This document shows positions 46,063-55,195 of a stretch of DNA of 64,000 nucleotides, piece after piece. Position 1 is the stretch's first letter, and each line of letters opens with the position of its first letter. The DNA lies in contig NZ_JAFIBY010000004.1 in NCBI RefSeq assembly GCF_017832355.1, forward strand, positions 62,001 to 126,000, read 5' to 3'. The translations under genes and the position numbers were made by a program. This stretch comes from Serratia sp. PL17. Lineage in GTDB: Bacteria; Pseudomonadota; Gammaproteobacteria; Enterobacterales; Enterobacteriaceae. Below the pieces are notes generated by a model, which did no database searches, was not told the origin of the DNA, and was given only the letters and a program-made list of their open reading frames with translations.

Positions 46063-47517
46063 ATGAGCTCCGATAATATTATCAATGCACAGGTTGCAGA
46101 TGCTGCAGCCGCCATGCCGGATATGTCCAATAAAAAAATCATGATGGGCTTTTGGCATAACTGGGCAGCGGGTGCCAGCGACGGTTACCAACAGGGCCAG
46201 TTCGCTAATATGAACCTGACCGATATTCCTGCTGAATATAATGTGGTTGCCGTGGCGTTTATGAAGGGCGACGGTATCCCAACCTTCAAGCCCTACAACC
46301 TGTCCGATACCGAGTTCCGCCGCCAGGTTGGCGTTCTGAACAGCCAGGGCCGTGCGGTACTGATTTCTCTGGGCGGTGCTGACGCGCATATCGAATTGAA
46401 AACCGGCGACGAAGACCGGTTGGCTAATGAAATTATTCGTTTGGTGGAAACCTACGGTTTTGATGGCTTGGACATCGATCTGGAACAAGCCGCCATCGGC
46501 GCAGCTAATAATAAGACGGTCTTACCGGCCGCATTGAAAAAAGTAAAAACACATTATGCCGCTGAAGGTAAAAACTTTATTGTCAGCATGGCGCCAGAGT
46601 TCCCTTATTTACGTACCAACGGCACTTACCTGGATTATATTACCGCACTCGAAGGTTATTATGATTTCATTGCACCGCAATATTATAACCAGGGTGGTGA
46701 CGGTATCTGGGTCGATGAAGCCAATGGCGGTAAAGGCGCCTGGATCACTCAAAATAATGACGCCATGAAAGAAGACTTTCTGTATTACCTGACGGAAAGT
46801 CTGGTTACTGGCACCCGCGGTTATACCAAAATCCCAGCGTCCAAGTTTGTTATCGGCCTGCCAACCAACAATGACGCCGCTGCTACCGGGTATGTGGTCG
46901 ACAAGCAAGCTGTCTATAACGCCTTCGCGCGCCTTGATGCCAAAGGTTTGTCGATCAAAGGCCTGATGACCTGGTCGGTTAACTGGGACAACGGCAAGAG
47001 CAAGGCCGGCGTGGCCTACAACTGGGAATTCAAAACACGTTACGCCGCGCTCATTCAAGGAGGTGTAACACCACCGCCGGGAAAGCCTGAGGCACCCACG
47101 GCGTTGAACGCCAGCGCGATCACCTCAACCTCGCTTACGTTAAACTGGGCTGCGGCTAACAGCGCCAATCCGATAAGCCAATATACGGTTTACCGTAACG
47201 GTAACGCGATCGGCCAGACCGGTGGTCTGTCGCTGCAAGACAGCGGCCTGACGGCGGCGACGCAATACAGTTATTTTGTCACCGCCACCGACAACAAAGG
47301 CAACACCTCCCTGCCGAGCAGTGCACTGGCAGTGAAAACGGCAGACGGCGGCACACCGCCGGACCCTGGCGTCAATGAGTGGCAAAACAGCCACAGCTAC
47401 AAGGTCGGTGATGTAGTGACCTACAAAGGAAAGAAATACACCTGCCTGCAAGCACACACCTCTAACGCCGGATGGACACCGGACGCAGCCTTCACACTCT
47501 GGCAGCTGACTGCCTGA
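46063..47517 (+). CDS. chiC: Chitinase ChiC (GH18 with FnIII and CBM5/12 domains)
   Basis: Endo-acting chitinase, 484 residues, very like Serratia marcescens ChiC. The GH18 barrel spans about 25-330 with the catalytic motif DGLDIDLE. A proline linker (GGVTPPPGKP) leads to an FnIII domain (about 347-430), then a CBM5/12 chitin-binding domain (WQNSHSYKVGDVVTYKGKKYTCLQAHTSNAGW...). There is no Sec signal peptide, as known for ChiC, which leaves the cell by a holin/endopeptidase system not present here. CGAGG precedes the ATG. It lies between nagD and asnB, unlike E. coli. Confidence 0.96.
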   Translation: MSSDNIINAQVADAAAAMPDMSNKKIMMGFWHNWAAGASDGYQQGQFANMNLTDIPAEYNVVAVAFMKGDGIPTFKPYNLSDTEFRRQVGVLNSQGRAVLISLGGADAHIELKTGDEDRLANEIIRLVETYGFDGLDIDLEQAAIGAANNKTVLPAALKKVKTHYAAEGKNFIVSMAPEFPYLRTNGTYLDYITALEGYYDFIAPQYYNQGGDGIWVDEANGGKGAWITQNNDAMKEDFLYYLTESLVTGTRGYTKIPASKFVIGLPTNNDAAATGYVVDKQAVYNAFARLDAKGLSIKGLMTWSVNWDNGKSKAGVAYNWEFKTRYAALIQGGVTPPPGKPEAPTALNASAITSTSLTLNWAAANSANPISQYTVYRNGNAIGQTGGLSLQDSGLTAATQYSYFVTATDNKGNTSLPSSALAVKTADGGTPPDPGVNEWQNSHSYKVGDVVTYKGKKYTCLQAHTSNAGWTPDAAFTLWQLTA

Positions 47518-47806
47518 TAGTCCGCAATGAGTTGCCGGTAAAACTTTCCGGCAACTCATCTATTTGTCAAAAAAAATGCATTATCATTAATTATTGACGT
47601 CAAAAACTGAATATCCGCTAATAATCACCCTACCCCAAACAACTATTTTCTGGCACTGCGCTAAAACGCTTGCATCCCCTGTTGGTTTTGACGCATTTTC
47701 ATAAACACAACGCAGCAACACCGCGCCATCATTGATGAGCCGGGACGCTGCCTATAACAGCAAAAACAACATCACAGTCTATAAAAGTCGTTAGGAGAGT
47801 CGTTAT

Positions 47807-49471
47807 ATGTGTTCTATTTTCGGTGTGCTCGATCTGAAGTCCGATCCCGTTGAACTGCGTAAAAAAGCGCTGGAGCTGTCCCGTCTGATGCGCCACCGCG
47901 GGCCGGACTGGTCCGGTGTTTACGCCAGCGATAAAGCCATTCTGGTGCATGAGCGTCTATCGATTGTCGACGTTAACAATGGCGCACAACCGTTGTACAA
48001 CGCAGCACACACCCACGTTTTGGCCGTTAACGGTGAGATTTACAACCACCAGGCGCTGCGCCAACAACTGAGCGATCGCTATGCGTTCCAGACCGGCTCT
48101 GACTGTGAAGTGATCCTGGCGCTGTACCAGGAAAAAGGCACTGACTTCCTCGACGACCTGCAAGGCATGTTCGCCTTTGCGCTATACGATTCAGAGAAAG
48201 ACGCTTACCTGATTGGCCGTGACCATCTGGGTATTATCCCGCTGTATATGGGTCATGATGAATTCGGCAACCTGTATGTCGCCTCTGAAATGAAAGCGCT
48301 GGTGCCGGTTTGCCGCACCATTAAAGAATTCCCGGCAGGCAGCTATCTGTGGAGCCAGGACGGTGAGATCCGCGAATACTACCAGCGTGACTGGTTCGAT
48401 TACGACAATGTCAAAGACAACGTGACAGACGCCAATGCCCTGCGCAACGCGCTGGAGGACTCGGTGAAAAGTCACCTGATGTCTGACGTGCCTTATGGCG
48501 TGCTGTTGTCTGGCGGCCTGGACTCTTCCGTCATTTCCGCTATCACCAAAAAATACGCCGCTCGCCGAGTGGAAGATCAAGAGCGCAGCGAAGCCTGGTG
48601 GCCGCAGCTGCATTCATTTGCTGTCGGTTTGGAAGGCTCACCAGACCTGCGCGCCGCGCAGGAAGTGGCGAACCACCTGGGCACCGTGCACCATGAGATT
48701 CATTTCACCGTGCAAGAAGGCCTGGATGCCATTCGCGACGTGATTTACCACATCGAAACCTATGACGTGACCACCATTCGTGCCTCGACCCCGATGTACC
48801 TGATGTCACGCAAGATTAAAGCGATGGGTATCAAGATGGTGCTGTCTGGCGAGGGAGCAGACGAAGTGTTCGGCGGCTACCTGTACTTCCATAAGGCGCC
48901 GGATGCCCGCGAATTCCATGACGAGACCGTACGCAAGCTGCTGGCATTACATATGTTTGACTGTGCTCGCGCGAATAAAGCAATGTCTGCCTGGGGTGTA
49001 GAAGCACGCGTGCCCTTCCTAGATAAAAAATTCCTCGACGTGGCGATGCGTATCAACCCGAAAGACAAAATGTGCGGCAATGGCAAAATGGAAAAACATA
49101 TCCTGCGTGAATGTTTTGAGTCCTATCTGCCCGCCAGCGTGGCCTGGCGCCAGAAAGAGCAGTTCTCCGACGGCGTGGGCTATAGTTGGATCGACACGCT
49201 GAAAGAAGTCGCTGCCAAGCAAATTAGCGATCAACAGCTCGAAACCGCACGTTTCCGTTTCCCGTACAACACGCCAGGGTCTAAAGAAGGTTACCTGTAC
49301 CGCGAAATCTTCGAGGAGCTGTTCCCTCTGCCAAGCGCAGCCGAGTGCGTGCCAGGCGGCCCGTCAGTGGCTTGCTCTTCAGCGAAAGCCATCGAATGGG
49401 ATGAGTCATTCAAAAAGATGGACGATCCTTCTGGTCGTGCAGTCGGCGTTCACCAGGCTGCCTACAAATAA
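47807..49471 (+). CDS. asnB: Asparagine synthetase B (glutamine-hydrolysing)
   Basis: Makes asparagine from aspartate, ATP and glutamine. 554 residues as in E. coli. The mature Cys2 (MCSIFGVLD) is the glutaminase nucleophile. The N-terminal class II amidotransferase domain has RHRGPDWSG and NGEIYNH; the synthetase domain has the pyrophosphate loop LSGGLDSS and SGEGADEVFGGY. It starts behind AGGAG in a 289-bp upstream gap that should hold its promoter. Confidence 0.98.
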   Translation: MCSIFGVLDLKSDPVELRKKALELSRLMRHRGPDWSGVYASDKAILVHERLSIVDVNNGAQPLYNAAHTHVLAVNGEIYNHQALRQQLSDRYAFQTGSDCEVILALYQEKGTDFLDDLQGMFAFALYDSEKDAYLIGRDHLGIIPLYMGHDEFGNLYVASEMKALVPVCRTIKEFPAGSYLWSQDGEIREYYQRDWFDYDNVKDNVTDANALRNALEDSVKSHLMSDVPYGVLLSGGLDSSVISAITKKYAARRVEDQERSEAWWPQLHSFAVGLEGSPDLRAAQEVANHLGTVHHEIHFTVQEGLDAIRDVIYHIETYDVTTIRASTPMYLMSRKIKAMGIKMVLSGEGADEVFGGYLYFHKAPDAREFHDETVRKLLALHMFDCARANKAMSAWGVEARVPFLDKKFLDVAMRINPKDKMCGNGKMEKHILRECFESYLPASVAWRQKEQFSDGVGYSWIDTLKEVAAKQISDQQLETARFRFPYNTPGSKEGYLYREIFEELFPLPSAAECVPGGPSVACSSAKAIEWDESFKKMDDPSGRAVGVHQAAYK

Positions 49472-49493
49472 TCGTCCGGCGTTTTATTCTTTG

Positions 49494-49518
49494 GGCGGGC
49501 CTTCGGGCCCGCCTTTTT
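49494..49518 (+). terminator. Terminator of asnB
   Basis: An 8-bp stem GGCGGGCC/GGCCCGCC with a TTCG loop and five T. Confidence 0.92.
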
Positions 49519-49691
49519 GTTGATGTTTTCAACCATTAATCGGCCGAATTGATGATTTTATCGCCATACTGTTCACAACCCAGACAAACAACACATCAGG
49601 TCGCTTTTTTGGGAAAAAACTTGTTGACGCAAAACGGCCATATACGCATAATGCGCCCCGCAACGCCGATGAAGGTTGCGCGAAAAAAGAT

Positions 49692-49768
49692 GGCTACGTA
49701 GCTCAGCTGGTTAGAGCACATCACTCATAATGATGGGGTCACAGGTTCAAATCCCGTCGTAGCCACCA
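49692..49768 (+). tRNA. metT: tRNA-Met (CAT), elongator
   Basis: 77 nt with encoded CCA. The acceptor stem GGCTACG/CGTAGCC pairs, the anticodon loop is CTCATAA and the T loop is TTCAAAT. It matches E. coli metT apart from a few bases. First of six tRNA genes; identical to the copy at 50117-50193. Confidence 0.97.
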
Positions 49769-49776
49769 TCTTTTTT

Positions 49777-49861
49777 GCGGGAGTGGCGAAATTGGTAGAC
49801 GCACTAGATTTAGGTTCTAGCGCCGCAAGGTGTGCGAGTTCAAGTCTCGCCTCCCGCACCA
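49777..49861 (+). tRNA. leuW: tRNA-Leu (TAG)
   Basis: 85 nt including CCA, with a long variable arm. Acceptor GCGGGAG/CTCCCGC and anticodon TAG (ATTTAGGT) match E. coli leuW. It lies 8 bp after tRNA-Met and is clearly part of the same transcript. Confidence 0.97.
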
Positions 49862-49889
49862 TTTCATTCATCGAGTTGCAGGCATCTAA

Positions 49890-49964
49890 TGGGGTATCGC
49901 CAAGCGGTAAGGCACTGGTTTTTGATACCAGCATTCCCTGGTTCGAATCCAGGTACCCCAGCCA
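49890..49964 (+). tRNA. glnU: tRNA-Gln (TTG), copy 1
   Basis: 75 nt including GCCA. Acceptor TGGGGTA/TACCCCA and anticodon TTG within TTTTGAT, as in E. coli glnU. Identical to the next copy. Confidence 0.96.
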
Positions 49965-50004
49965 TTTTTAAATGGTCGATGCAAAAAAAAGTTAGACATG
50001 TTGA

Positions 50005-50079
50005 TGGGGTATCGCCAAGCGGTAAGGCACTGGTTTTTGATACCAGCATTCCCTGGTTCGAATCCAGGTACCCCAGCCA
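50005..50079 (+). tRNA. glnW: tRNA-Gln (TTG), copy 2
   Basis: 75 nt, identical to the gene at 49890-49964, 40 bp downstream of it. Corresponds to E. coli glnW. Confidence 0.96.
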
Positions 50080-50116
50080 TCATCTACTTTGACTTTAAAG
50101 TAAAATATCGACAAAT

Positions 50117-50193
50117 GGCTACGTAGCTCAGCTGGTTAGAGCACATCACTCATAATGATGGGGTCACAGGTTCAAATCCCGTCGTAGCCACCA
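50117..50193 (+). tRNA. metU: tRNA-Met (CAT), second elongator copy
   Basis: 77 nt, base-for-base identical to the first tRNA-Met gene in this cluster. Corresponds to E. coli metU. Confidence 0.97.
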
Positions 50194-50212
50194 TATTTTA
50201 CTGTTACACCAT

Positions 50213-50287
50213 TGGGGTGTCGCCAAGCGGTAAGGCTCTGGTTTCTGATACCAGCATACCCAGGTTCGAATCCTGGCACCCCAGCCA
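50213..50287 (+). tRNA. glnV: tRNA-Gln (CTG)
   Basis: 75 nt including GCCA. Acceptor TGGGGTG/CACCCCA and anticodon CTG (TTTCTGAT). E. coli has two such genes (glnV, glnX) at this place; here there is one. It is the last gene of the tRNA operon and is followed by a terminator. Confidence 0.95.
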
Positions 50288-50294
50288 CATTTAG

Positions 50295-50319
50295 AAAAGC
50301 CCGCTTCGGCGGGCTTTTT
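50295..50319 (+). terminator. Terminator of the tRNA operon
   Basis: Stem AAAAGCCCGC/GCGGGCTTTT with a TTCG loop and a T run. Confidence 0.92.
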
Positions 50320-50357
50320 GCTGTCTGACGTTTGGGCGATATGAAGGTTGTTTATCA

Positions 50358-50377
50358 GGGCGCAACATGCAGCGCCC
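50358..50377. repeat. Palindrome of the GGGCGC...GCGCCCCTAC family
   Basis: GGGCGCAACATGCAGCGCCC, nearly the same as the perfect palindrome at 35479-35498, and also followed by CTAC. It lies between the tRNA terminator and the end of convergent ubiF. Confidence 0.6.
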
Positions 50378-50394
50378 CTACGAACAAGGGGCAA

Positions 50395-51576
50395 TTACAA
50401 CCCCAGTGCGTATTTCAGCGCATGTTCCTTCAACTTACCCGCCCGCTGAGCTGCCATCAATGCAATATTGCGTGCCACGCTGAGCGGCGCCAAATTATTA
50501 CTGAAGGCGGTATAAAAGAGATCCATACCACTTTGCATCAGCAAATTGTCGGTACGGCGGCGGCGCTGATAACGCATGAGCACCGCTTCGCTGCTCCAGT
50601 CCTCGCCCTGCTCCCGCGCATCCCCCACCACGGCCAACAACGCTTCCACATCGCGATAGCCCAGGTTCACGCCCTGTCCAGCCAGCGGATTAATCGTATG
50701 AGCCGCGTCTCCGATCAATGCCAACCCTGGTAATACATAACGCTGCGCATGTCGACGGGCCAGTGGGAACGAGCCGGCAGCATGCACTTTTACCGCCCCC
50801 AAACGTGCAGGAAACGCTTCGGCGATTTCTCGCTCCAGCTGCGCTGACGGCATTGCCTGCAACTGACGGATGCGTTGCGGGCTGTCGTACCATACCAATG
50901 AAGCCCATTGATCATACAGCGGCAGGAAAGCACGTGGCCCAGAAGGGAAAAACTGCTGCCAGGTCACATCCTGCTGCGGTGCACCGGTATCGACGGTGAT
51001 CAGCATGCAAGACTGGCGATACTGCCAACCGTTAGTACCAATAGCCACCAGGTTCCGTACCTGCGAGTTCGCACCGTCGGCCCCCACCACCAAACGCGCC
51101 TCTAGCGTCTCAGAGGAGTCCAACGTCACGCGCCAATGGTCATCAACACGTTGCAGAGAACGCAGCTTGGCAGGGCAACAGAGCGTCAGATTTTCGCACT
51201 GTTCCAATTGCTGCCACAGCGCCAGTTGCAGAATGCGGTTTTCCACCATAAAACCCAGTTCCGGCAGTCCGAGCGAGACAGCATCAAACGCCACCCGTGA
51301 AGACGCCCATTCCCAGGTTTCCAAACGACGGTAGGGTGCGGTACGCATGGCTTGCACCGCTGGCCAGGCACCCAGTTGTTTGAGTAACCCCACCGATGTG
51401 CACCCAATCGCAGAAATGCGCAGATCCGGTGTGCTGTGGGCATCGAACGCCTGCGGAGCCTGGTGCTCCAGCAATGCCACGGACCAACCCGCCTGTGCCA
51501 GCCCCAGAGCGGCGGCTGCGCCGACCATTCCGCCCCCGACCACCACGGCGTCATACCGTTTTTGAGAAGTGTTCAT
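50395..51576 (-). CDS. ubiF: 3-demethoxyubiquinol 3-hydroxylase UbiF
   Basis: FAD monooxygenase of aerobic ubiquinone synthesis (third ring hydroxylation). 393 residues (E. coli 391). The N-terminal dinucleotide motif is VVVGGGMVGAAAALGLAQAG; the internal VVGADGANSQVR and the second FAD motif LIGDAAHTINPLAGQGVNLGYRD are typical of the UbiH/UbiF family. It is convergent with the tRNA cluster and divergent from miaB, as in E. coli. Confidence 0.96.
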   Translation of the reverse strand: MNTSQKRYDAVVVGGGMVGAAAALGLAQAGWSVALLEHQAPQAFDAHSTPDLRISAIGCTSVGLLKQLGAWPAVQAMRTAPYRRLETWEWASSRVAFDAVSLGLPELGFMVENRILQLALWQQLEQCENLTLCCPAKLRSLQRVDDHWRVTLDSSETLEARLVVGADGANSQVRNLVAIGTNGWQYRQSCMLITVDTGAPQQDVTWQQFFPSGPRAFLPLYDQWASLVWYDSPQRIRQLQAMPSAQLEREIAEAFPARLGAVKVHAAGSFPLARRHAQRYVLPGLALIGDAAHTINPLAGQGVNLGYRDVEALLAVVGDAREQGEDWSSEAVLMRYQRRRRTDNLLMQSGMDLFYTAFSNNLAPLSVARNIALMAAQRAGKLKEHALKYALGL

Positions 51577-51898
51577 ATTGGCTATATTTTCTTAGTGGAT
51601 TATCGCCATCCCCACCGGCATGGCGTTTGGCATCAGTGTAACGGATTTTTAATTTGGCTTCAGGTTGCATACCGTTTTCCCCGCGCTGGTCACAACGGCG
51701 TCAAATGTTTACAATATACCTGTCGTCTTTCAAGCCGCAGCGTTGTTGGCTGCCTTCGCTCACCCCAGTTACTTACCTGAGTAAGCGCCTGGGGACTCCC
51801 GAACTTGCCGCCTAACTGCAACTTGAAAGCCATAAGGTATAAGCGCTCTGCACGTCGTGTATCGCAACTTTCGCTCCGCACTGAGTAATGGCAAGTCA
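51577..51898. other. ubiF-miaB divergent gap
   Basis: 322 bp without a gene. It must contain the two divergent promoters, but the right half is taken up by an ERIC element at 51715-51841, leaving 57 bp before the miaB start. No promoter was assigned. Confidence 0.6.
51715..51841. repeat. ERIC element (127 bp)
   Basis: Terminal inverted repeats TATACCTGTCGTCTTTCAAG and CTTGAAAGCCATAAGGTATA, the central ACCCCAGTTACTTACCTGAGT ... CTGGGG hairpin and the 127-bp length are those of an enterobacterial repetitive intergenic consensus unit. It lies directly upstream of miaB and may supply or alter its promoter. Confidence 0.85.
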
Positions 51899-53335
51899 AT
51901 GACGAAGAAACTACATATCAAAACCTGGGGCTGCCAGATGAATGAATACGATTCATCAAAAATGGCAGACCTGTTGAACAGCACGCACGGCTTCGAGTGG
52001 ACCGAAAACGCCGAAGAAGCGGACGTGCTGCTGCTGAACACCTGCTCGATCCGCGAAAAAGCGCAAGAAAAAGTTTTCGCCATGCTGGGCCGCTGGAGAT
52101 TGTTGAAAGAGAAAAACCCTGCGCTGATCATCGGTGTGGGCGGCTGTGTCGCCTCCCAGGAAGGGGAGTTGATCCGTACTCGCGCCCCCTGCGTAGACGT
52201 GGTATTCGGTCCTCAGACTCTTCACCGCCTACCGGAAATGATCAACCATGTGCAGGGCACTCGCAGCCCGGTGGTCGACATCAGCTTCCCGGAAATCGAG
52301 AAATTCGATCGCCTGCCGGAGCCGCGCGCTGAGGGCCCAACGGCCTTTGTCTCTATCATGGAAGGGTGCAACAAGTACTGCACCTTCTGCGTGGTGCCTT
52401 ATACCCGCGGTGAAGAAGTCAGCCGCCCGAGTGACGACGTGCTGTTCGAAATCGCGCAATTGGCAGCGCAGGGCGTGCGGGAAGTGAACCTGCTCGGTCA
52501 GAACGTTAACGCCTACCGCGGAGCCACTTACGACGGCAACATCTGTTCGTTCGCCGAACTGCTGCGTCTGGTCGCGGCCATCGACGGTATCGATCGCATC
52601 CGCTTCACCACCAGCCATCCGATCGAGTTCAGCGATGACATCGTCGCCGTGTATGAAGATACGCCGGAACTGGTCAGTTTCCTGCATCTGCCGGTGCAGA
52701 GTGGCTCAGACCGCATCCTGACCATGATGAAGCGCGCGCACACCGCGCTGGAATACAAAGCGATCATTCGCAAATTGCGCAAGGCGCGTCCTAACATTCA
52801 GCTTAGCTCAGACTTCATCATCGGCTTCCCAGGCGAGACCCAGGCTGACTTCGAGCAGACCATGAACCTGATTGCCGAAATTAACTTCGACGCCAGCTTC
52901 AGCTTTATTTATTCATCACGCCCGGGAACCCCGGCAGCCGATATGATCGATGACGTCAGTGAAGAAGAGAAAAAACAGCGACTGTACATTCTGCAAGATC
53001 GCATCAACCAGCAGGTGATGCAGTTCAGCCGTAAGATGCTCGGCACTGTACAACGCATTTTAGTGGAAGGTACCTCTCGCAAAAGCGTGATGGAATTAGC
53101 CGGCCGTACCGAATGCAACCGCATGGTGAACTTTGAAGGCACGCCGGACATGATCGGCCAGTTCGTTGATGTGGAAATCACCGACGTTTTGACCAACACC
53201 CTGCGTGGCGCAGTGGTACGTACCGAACAGCAGATGGACCTGCGCGTACATGAATCCCCGCAGTCAGTCATCGCCCGGACGCGCAAAGAAAATGCGTTAG
53301 GTGTCGGTATTTACCAGCCCTCCCTTCATACTTGA
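51899..53335 (+). CDS. miaB: tRNA-2-methylthio-N6-dimethylallyladenosine synthase MiaB
   Basis: Radical SAM methylthiotransferase that converts i6A37 to ms2i6A37 in tRNA. 478 residues from the ATG at 51899. Cys12, Cys49 and Cys83 bind the auxiliary cluster; Cys157, Cys161 and Cys164 (CNKYCTFC) bind the radical SAM cluster; a TRAM domain follows. The C-terminus YQPSLHT is four residues longer than the usual YQP end because the stop codon lies inside the adjoining repeat. The Shine-Dalgarno is weak. Confidence 0.96.
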   Translation: MTKKLHIKTWGCQMNEYDSSKMADLLNSTHGFEWTENAEEADVLLLNTCSIREKAQEKVFAMLGRWRLLKEKNPALIIGVGGCVASQEGELIRTRAPCVDVVFGPQTLHRLPEMINHVQGTRSPVVDISFPEIEKFDRLPEPRAEGPTAFVSIMEGCNKYCTFCVVPYTRGEEVSRPSDDVLFEIAQLAAQGVREVNLLGQNVNAYRGATYDGNICSFAELLRLVAAIDGIDRIRFTTSHPIEFSDDIVAVYEDTPELVSFLHLPVQSGSDRILTMMKRAHTALEYKAIIRKLRKARPNIQLSSDFIIGFPGETQADFEQTMNLIAEINFDASFSFIYSSRPGTPAADMIDDVSEEEKKQRLYILQDRINQQVMQFSRKMLGTVQRILVEGTSRKSVMELAGRTECNRMVNFEGTPDMIGQFVDVEITDVLTNTLRGAVVRTEQQMDLRVHESPQSVIARTRKENALGVGIYQPSLHT

Positions 53336-53502
53336 AGCTGCATCTGTGTTGGCCGCGCACGCTCCCCCCAGTCACTTAGTTTACTCAGTGACTGGGGGCG
53401 CACTGCCGCGTTACTCGGCAAAGCCTCGCCCGTTGGGGCCAGCGGAAGCGCTGTTCAACAAAGCCGTGGCTTTGTTGTGATGTAACTCCAATTATTTTGG
53501 AA
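53321..53502. repeat. Diverged or composite ERIC-like repeat after miaB
   Basis: It begins CCCTTCATACTTGAAGCTGCA, the mirror of the right end of the 43704-43822 repeat, and ends near CTCCAATTATTTTGGAATGACAT, the mirror of the left end. The 182-bp body is longer than a standard unit. It contains a perfect 12-bp hairpin CCCCCAGTCACT/AGTGACTGGGGG (53365-53398), which could also form the miaB mRNA 3' end. Confidence 0.7.
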
Positions 53503-53587
53503 TGACATACAGTACAAAACATTTATTTCTCCGCCGGGCGCGTGCGTCCGTTGCGGTTCTTTTTTCTATTTTAAGAGGCGACATAAC

Positions 53588-53923
53588 ATGCAACTCCCAC
53601 ACTGCCCGAAGTGCAACTCCGAATACACCTATCAGGACAACGCGATGTTCATCTGCCCTGAATGTGCCCACGAGTGGAGCGACAGCGCCCCGGCAGAAGA
53701 CAGCGATGCGCTGATTGTCAAAGACGCCAACGGCAACCTGCTGGCCGACGGCGACGCGGTGACCGTGGTAAAAGATCTGAAGGTCAAAGGCAGCTCTTCA
53801 ATGCTGAAAATTGGCACCAAGGTGAAGAACATCCGTCTGGTGGAAGGCGACCACAACATTGATTGTAAAATCGATGGGTTTGGTCAAATGAAGCTGAAAT
53901 CCGAGTTCGTGAAAAAGAACTGA
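53588..53923 (+). CDS. yjdM: Zinc-ribbon protein YjdM (PhnA family)
   Basis: A 111-residue protein. The N-terminal zinc ribbon has [10 protein letters not shown]...CPECAHEW; the C-terminal PhnA domain ([27 protein letters not shown]) has an SH3-like look. E. coli PhnA/YjdM lies next to the phn cluster, but no phosphonate genes are here. The gene is inserted between miaB and ybeZ, which adjoin in E. coli, and has a repeat directly upstream. It starts behind AGAGGCG. Function is unknown; PhnA is not phosphonoacetate hydrolase despite older annotation. Confidence 0.93.
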   Translation: MQLPHCPKCNSEYTYQDNAMFICPECAHEWSDSAPAEDSDALIVKDANGNLLADGDAVTVVKDLKVKGSSSMLKIGTKVKNIRLVEGDHNIDCKIDGFGQMKLKSEFVKKN

Positions 53924-54139
53924 TCCCGCAGACTTTGCTCTCACGTTCTTACGCGGCTGTTTAGGCCGCGTTTTTCCTCTATCAGCCCTTGAATTTCGCC
54001 GTCGGCGCACAGATAGATCATGGGTAAACTTGCGCCAGTGCGTCGCACCATGAATAATTCAAGGTAGAGAACCTCAGGTTTTGCCCTGAATGCGCGTACC
54101 GAAAATCAACCAGGCCCGATATGAGCCTTGAGGAATAGT

Positions 54140-55195
54140 TTGAACGTCGCAACACAAGAAATTTTGTTAGAGCCGGCAGACAATAAGCGATTACTCAGCC
54201 TGTGCGGCCCGTTTGATGAGAACATCAAACAACTCGAACGCCGGTTGGGTATTGAGATAAACCGCCGTGACAACCGTTTTAAACTGGTTGGCAAAAACCC
54301 GAGTGTGGTTGCCGCCGCTGATATCCTGCGCCACCTGTACGTGGACACCTCCCCCATCCGCGGCGTGATCCCAGATATCGATCCGGAACAAATTCATCTG
54401 GCCATCAAAGAAAGCCGGGTGCTGGAACAGATTGCCGACAGCGTGCCGGATTACGGCAAGGCCGTCACCATCAAAACCAAGCGTGGCATGGTGAAACCGC
54501 GTACGCCGAACCAGGCGCAGTACATCGCCAATATTCTCGACCATGACATTACCTTTGGCATTGGCCCGGCAGGTACCGGCAAGACCTATCTGGCGGTTGC
54601 TGCCGCGGTAGATGCGCTGGAACGTCAGGACATTCGTCGCATACTGCTGACCCGCCCCGCAGTCGAAGCCGGTGAAAAACTGGGCTTCCTGCCAGGGGAT
54701 CTGAGCCAAAAGGTCGATCCTTATCTGCGCCCATTGTACGACGCCCTGTTCGAAATGCTGGGCTTCGAGCGCGTAGAAAAGCTGATTGAACGCAATGTGA
54801 TTGAAGTTGCGCCGCTGGCCTATATGCGCGGCCGTACCCTCAACGATGCGTTTATCATCCTTGATGAGAGCCAGAACACCACTATCGAACAGATGAAGAT
54901 GTTCCTGACACGTATCGGGTTCAACTCAAAAGCGGTGATTACCGGTGACGTGACGCAGGTAGACCTGCCACGCAACCAAAAATCCGGCCTGCGCCACGCG
55001 ATGGAAGTGCTGGCGGACGTCGAAGAGCTGAGCTTCAACTTCTTCCACAGCGAAGATGTGGTTCGTCATCCGGTCGTTGCCCGTGTGGTAATCGCCTATG
55101 AAGCCTGGGAAGCCGCCGAACAGAAACGCAAAGACGCCATTAACGAACAACGTAAGCGCGAGGCGACTATCGCCTCCGAGCAGGAGATACCATGA
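54140..55195 (+). CDS. ybeZ: PhoH-like ATPase YbeZ
   Basis: A 351-residue PhoH-family P-loop ATPase, partner of the RNase YbeY. Walker A is [11 protein letters not shown], and the Walker B-like segment is FIILDESQN; an N-terminal RNA-binding-like part precedes them. I start at the TTG at 54140, which has GAGGA five bases upstream and gives (M)[11 protein letters not shown]; another TTG 12 nt earlier has no ribosome site. Its stop overlaps the ybeY ATG by 4 bp. Confidence 0.95.
   Translation: MNVATQEILLEPADNKRLLSLCGPFDENIKQLERRLGIEINRRDNRFKLVGKNPSVVAAADILRHLYVDTSPIRGVIPDIDPEQIHLAIKESRVLEQIADSVPDYGKAVTIKTKRGMVKPRTPNQAQYIANILDHDITFGIGPAGTGKTYLAVAAAVDALERQDIRRILLTRPAVEAGEKLGFLPGDLSQKVDPYLRPLYDALFEMLGFERVEKLIERNVIEVAPLAYMRGRTLNDAFIILDESQNTTIEQMKMFLTRIGFNSKAVITGDVTQVDLPRNQKSGLRHAMEVLADVEELSFNFFHSEDVVRHPVVARVVIAYEAWEAAEQKRKDAINEQRKREATIASEQEIP

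Noticed and set aside
49725-50394. Short open frames across the tRNA cluster, several starting MLVSKTSALPLGDTP
   Set aside because: They are translations of tRNA-Gln and tRNA-Met genes, a well-known annotation artefact.
53365-53398. Perfect 12-bp hairpin considered as the miaB terminator
   Set aside because: No T tract follows and it lies inside a repeat; kept as part of the repeat only.
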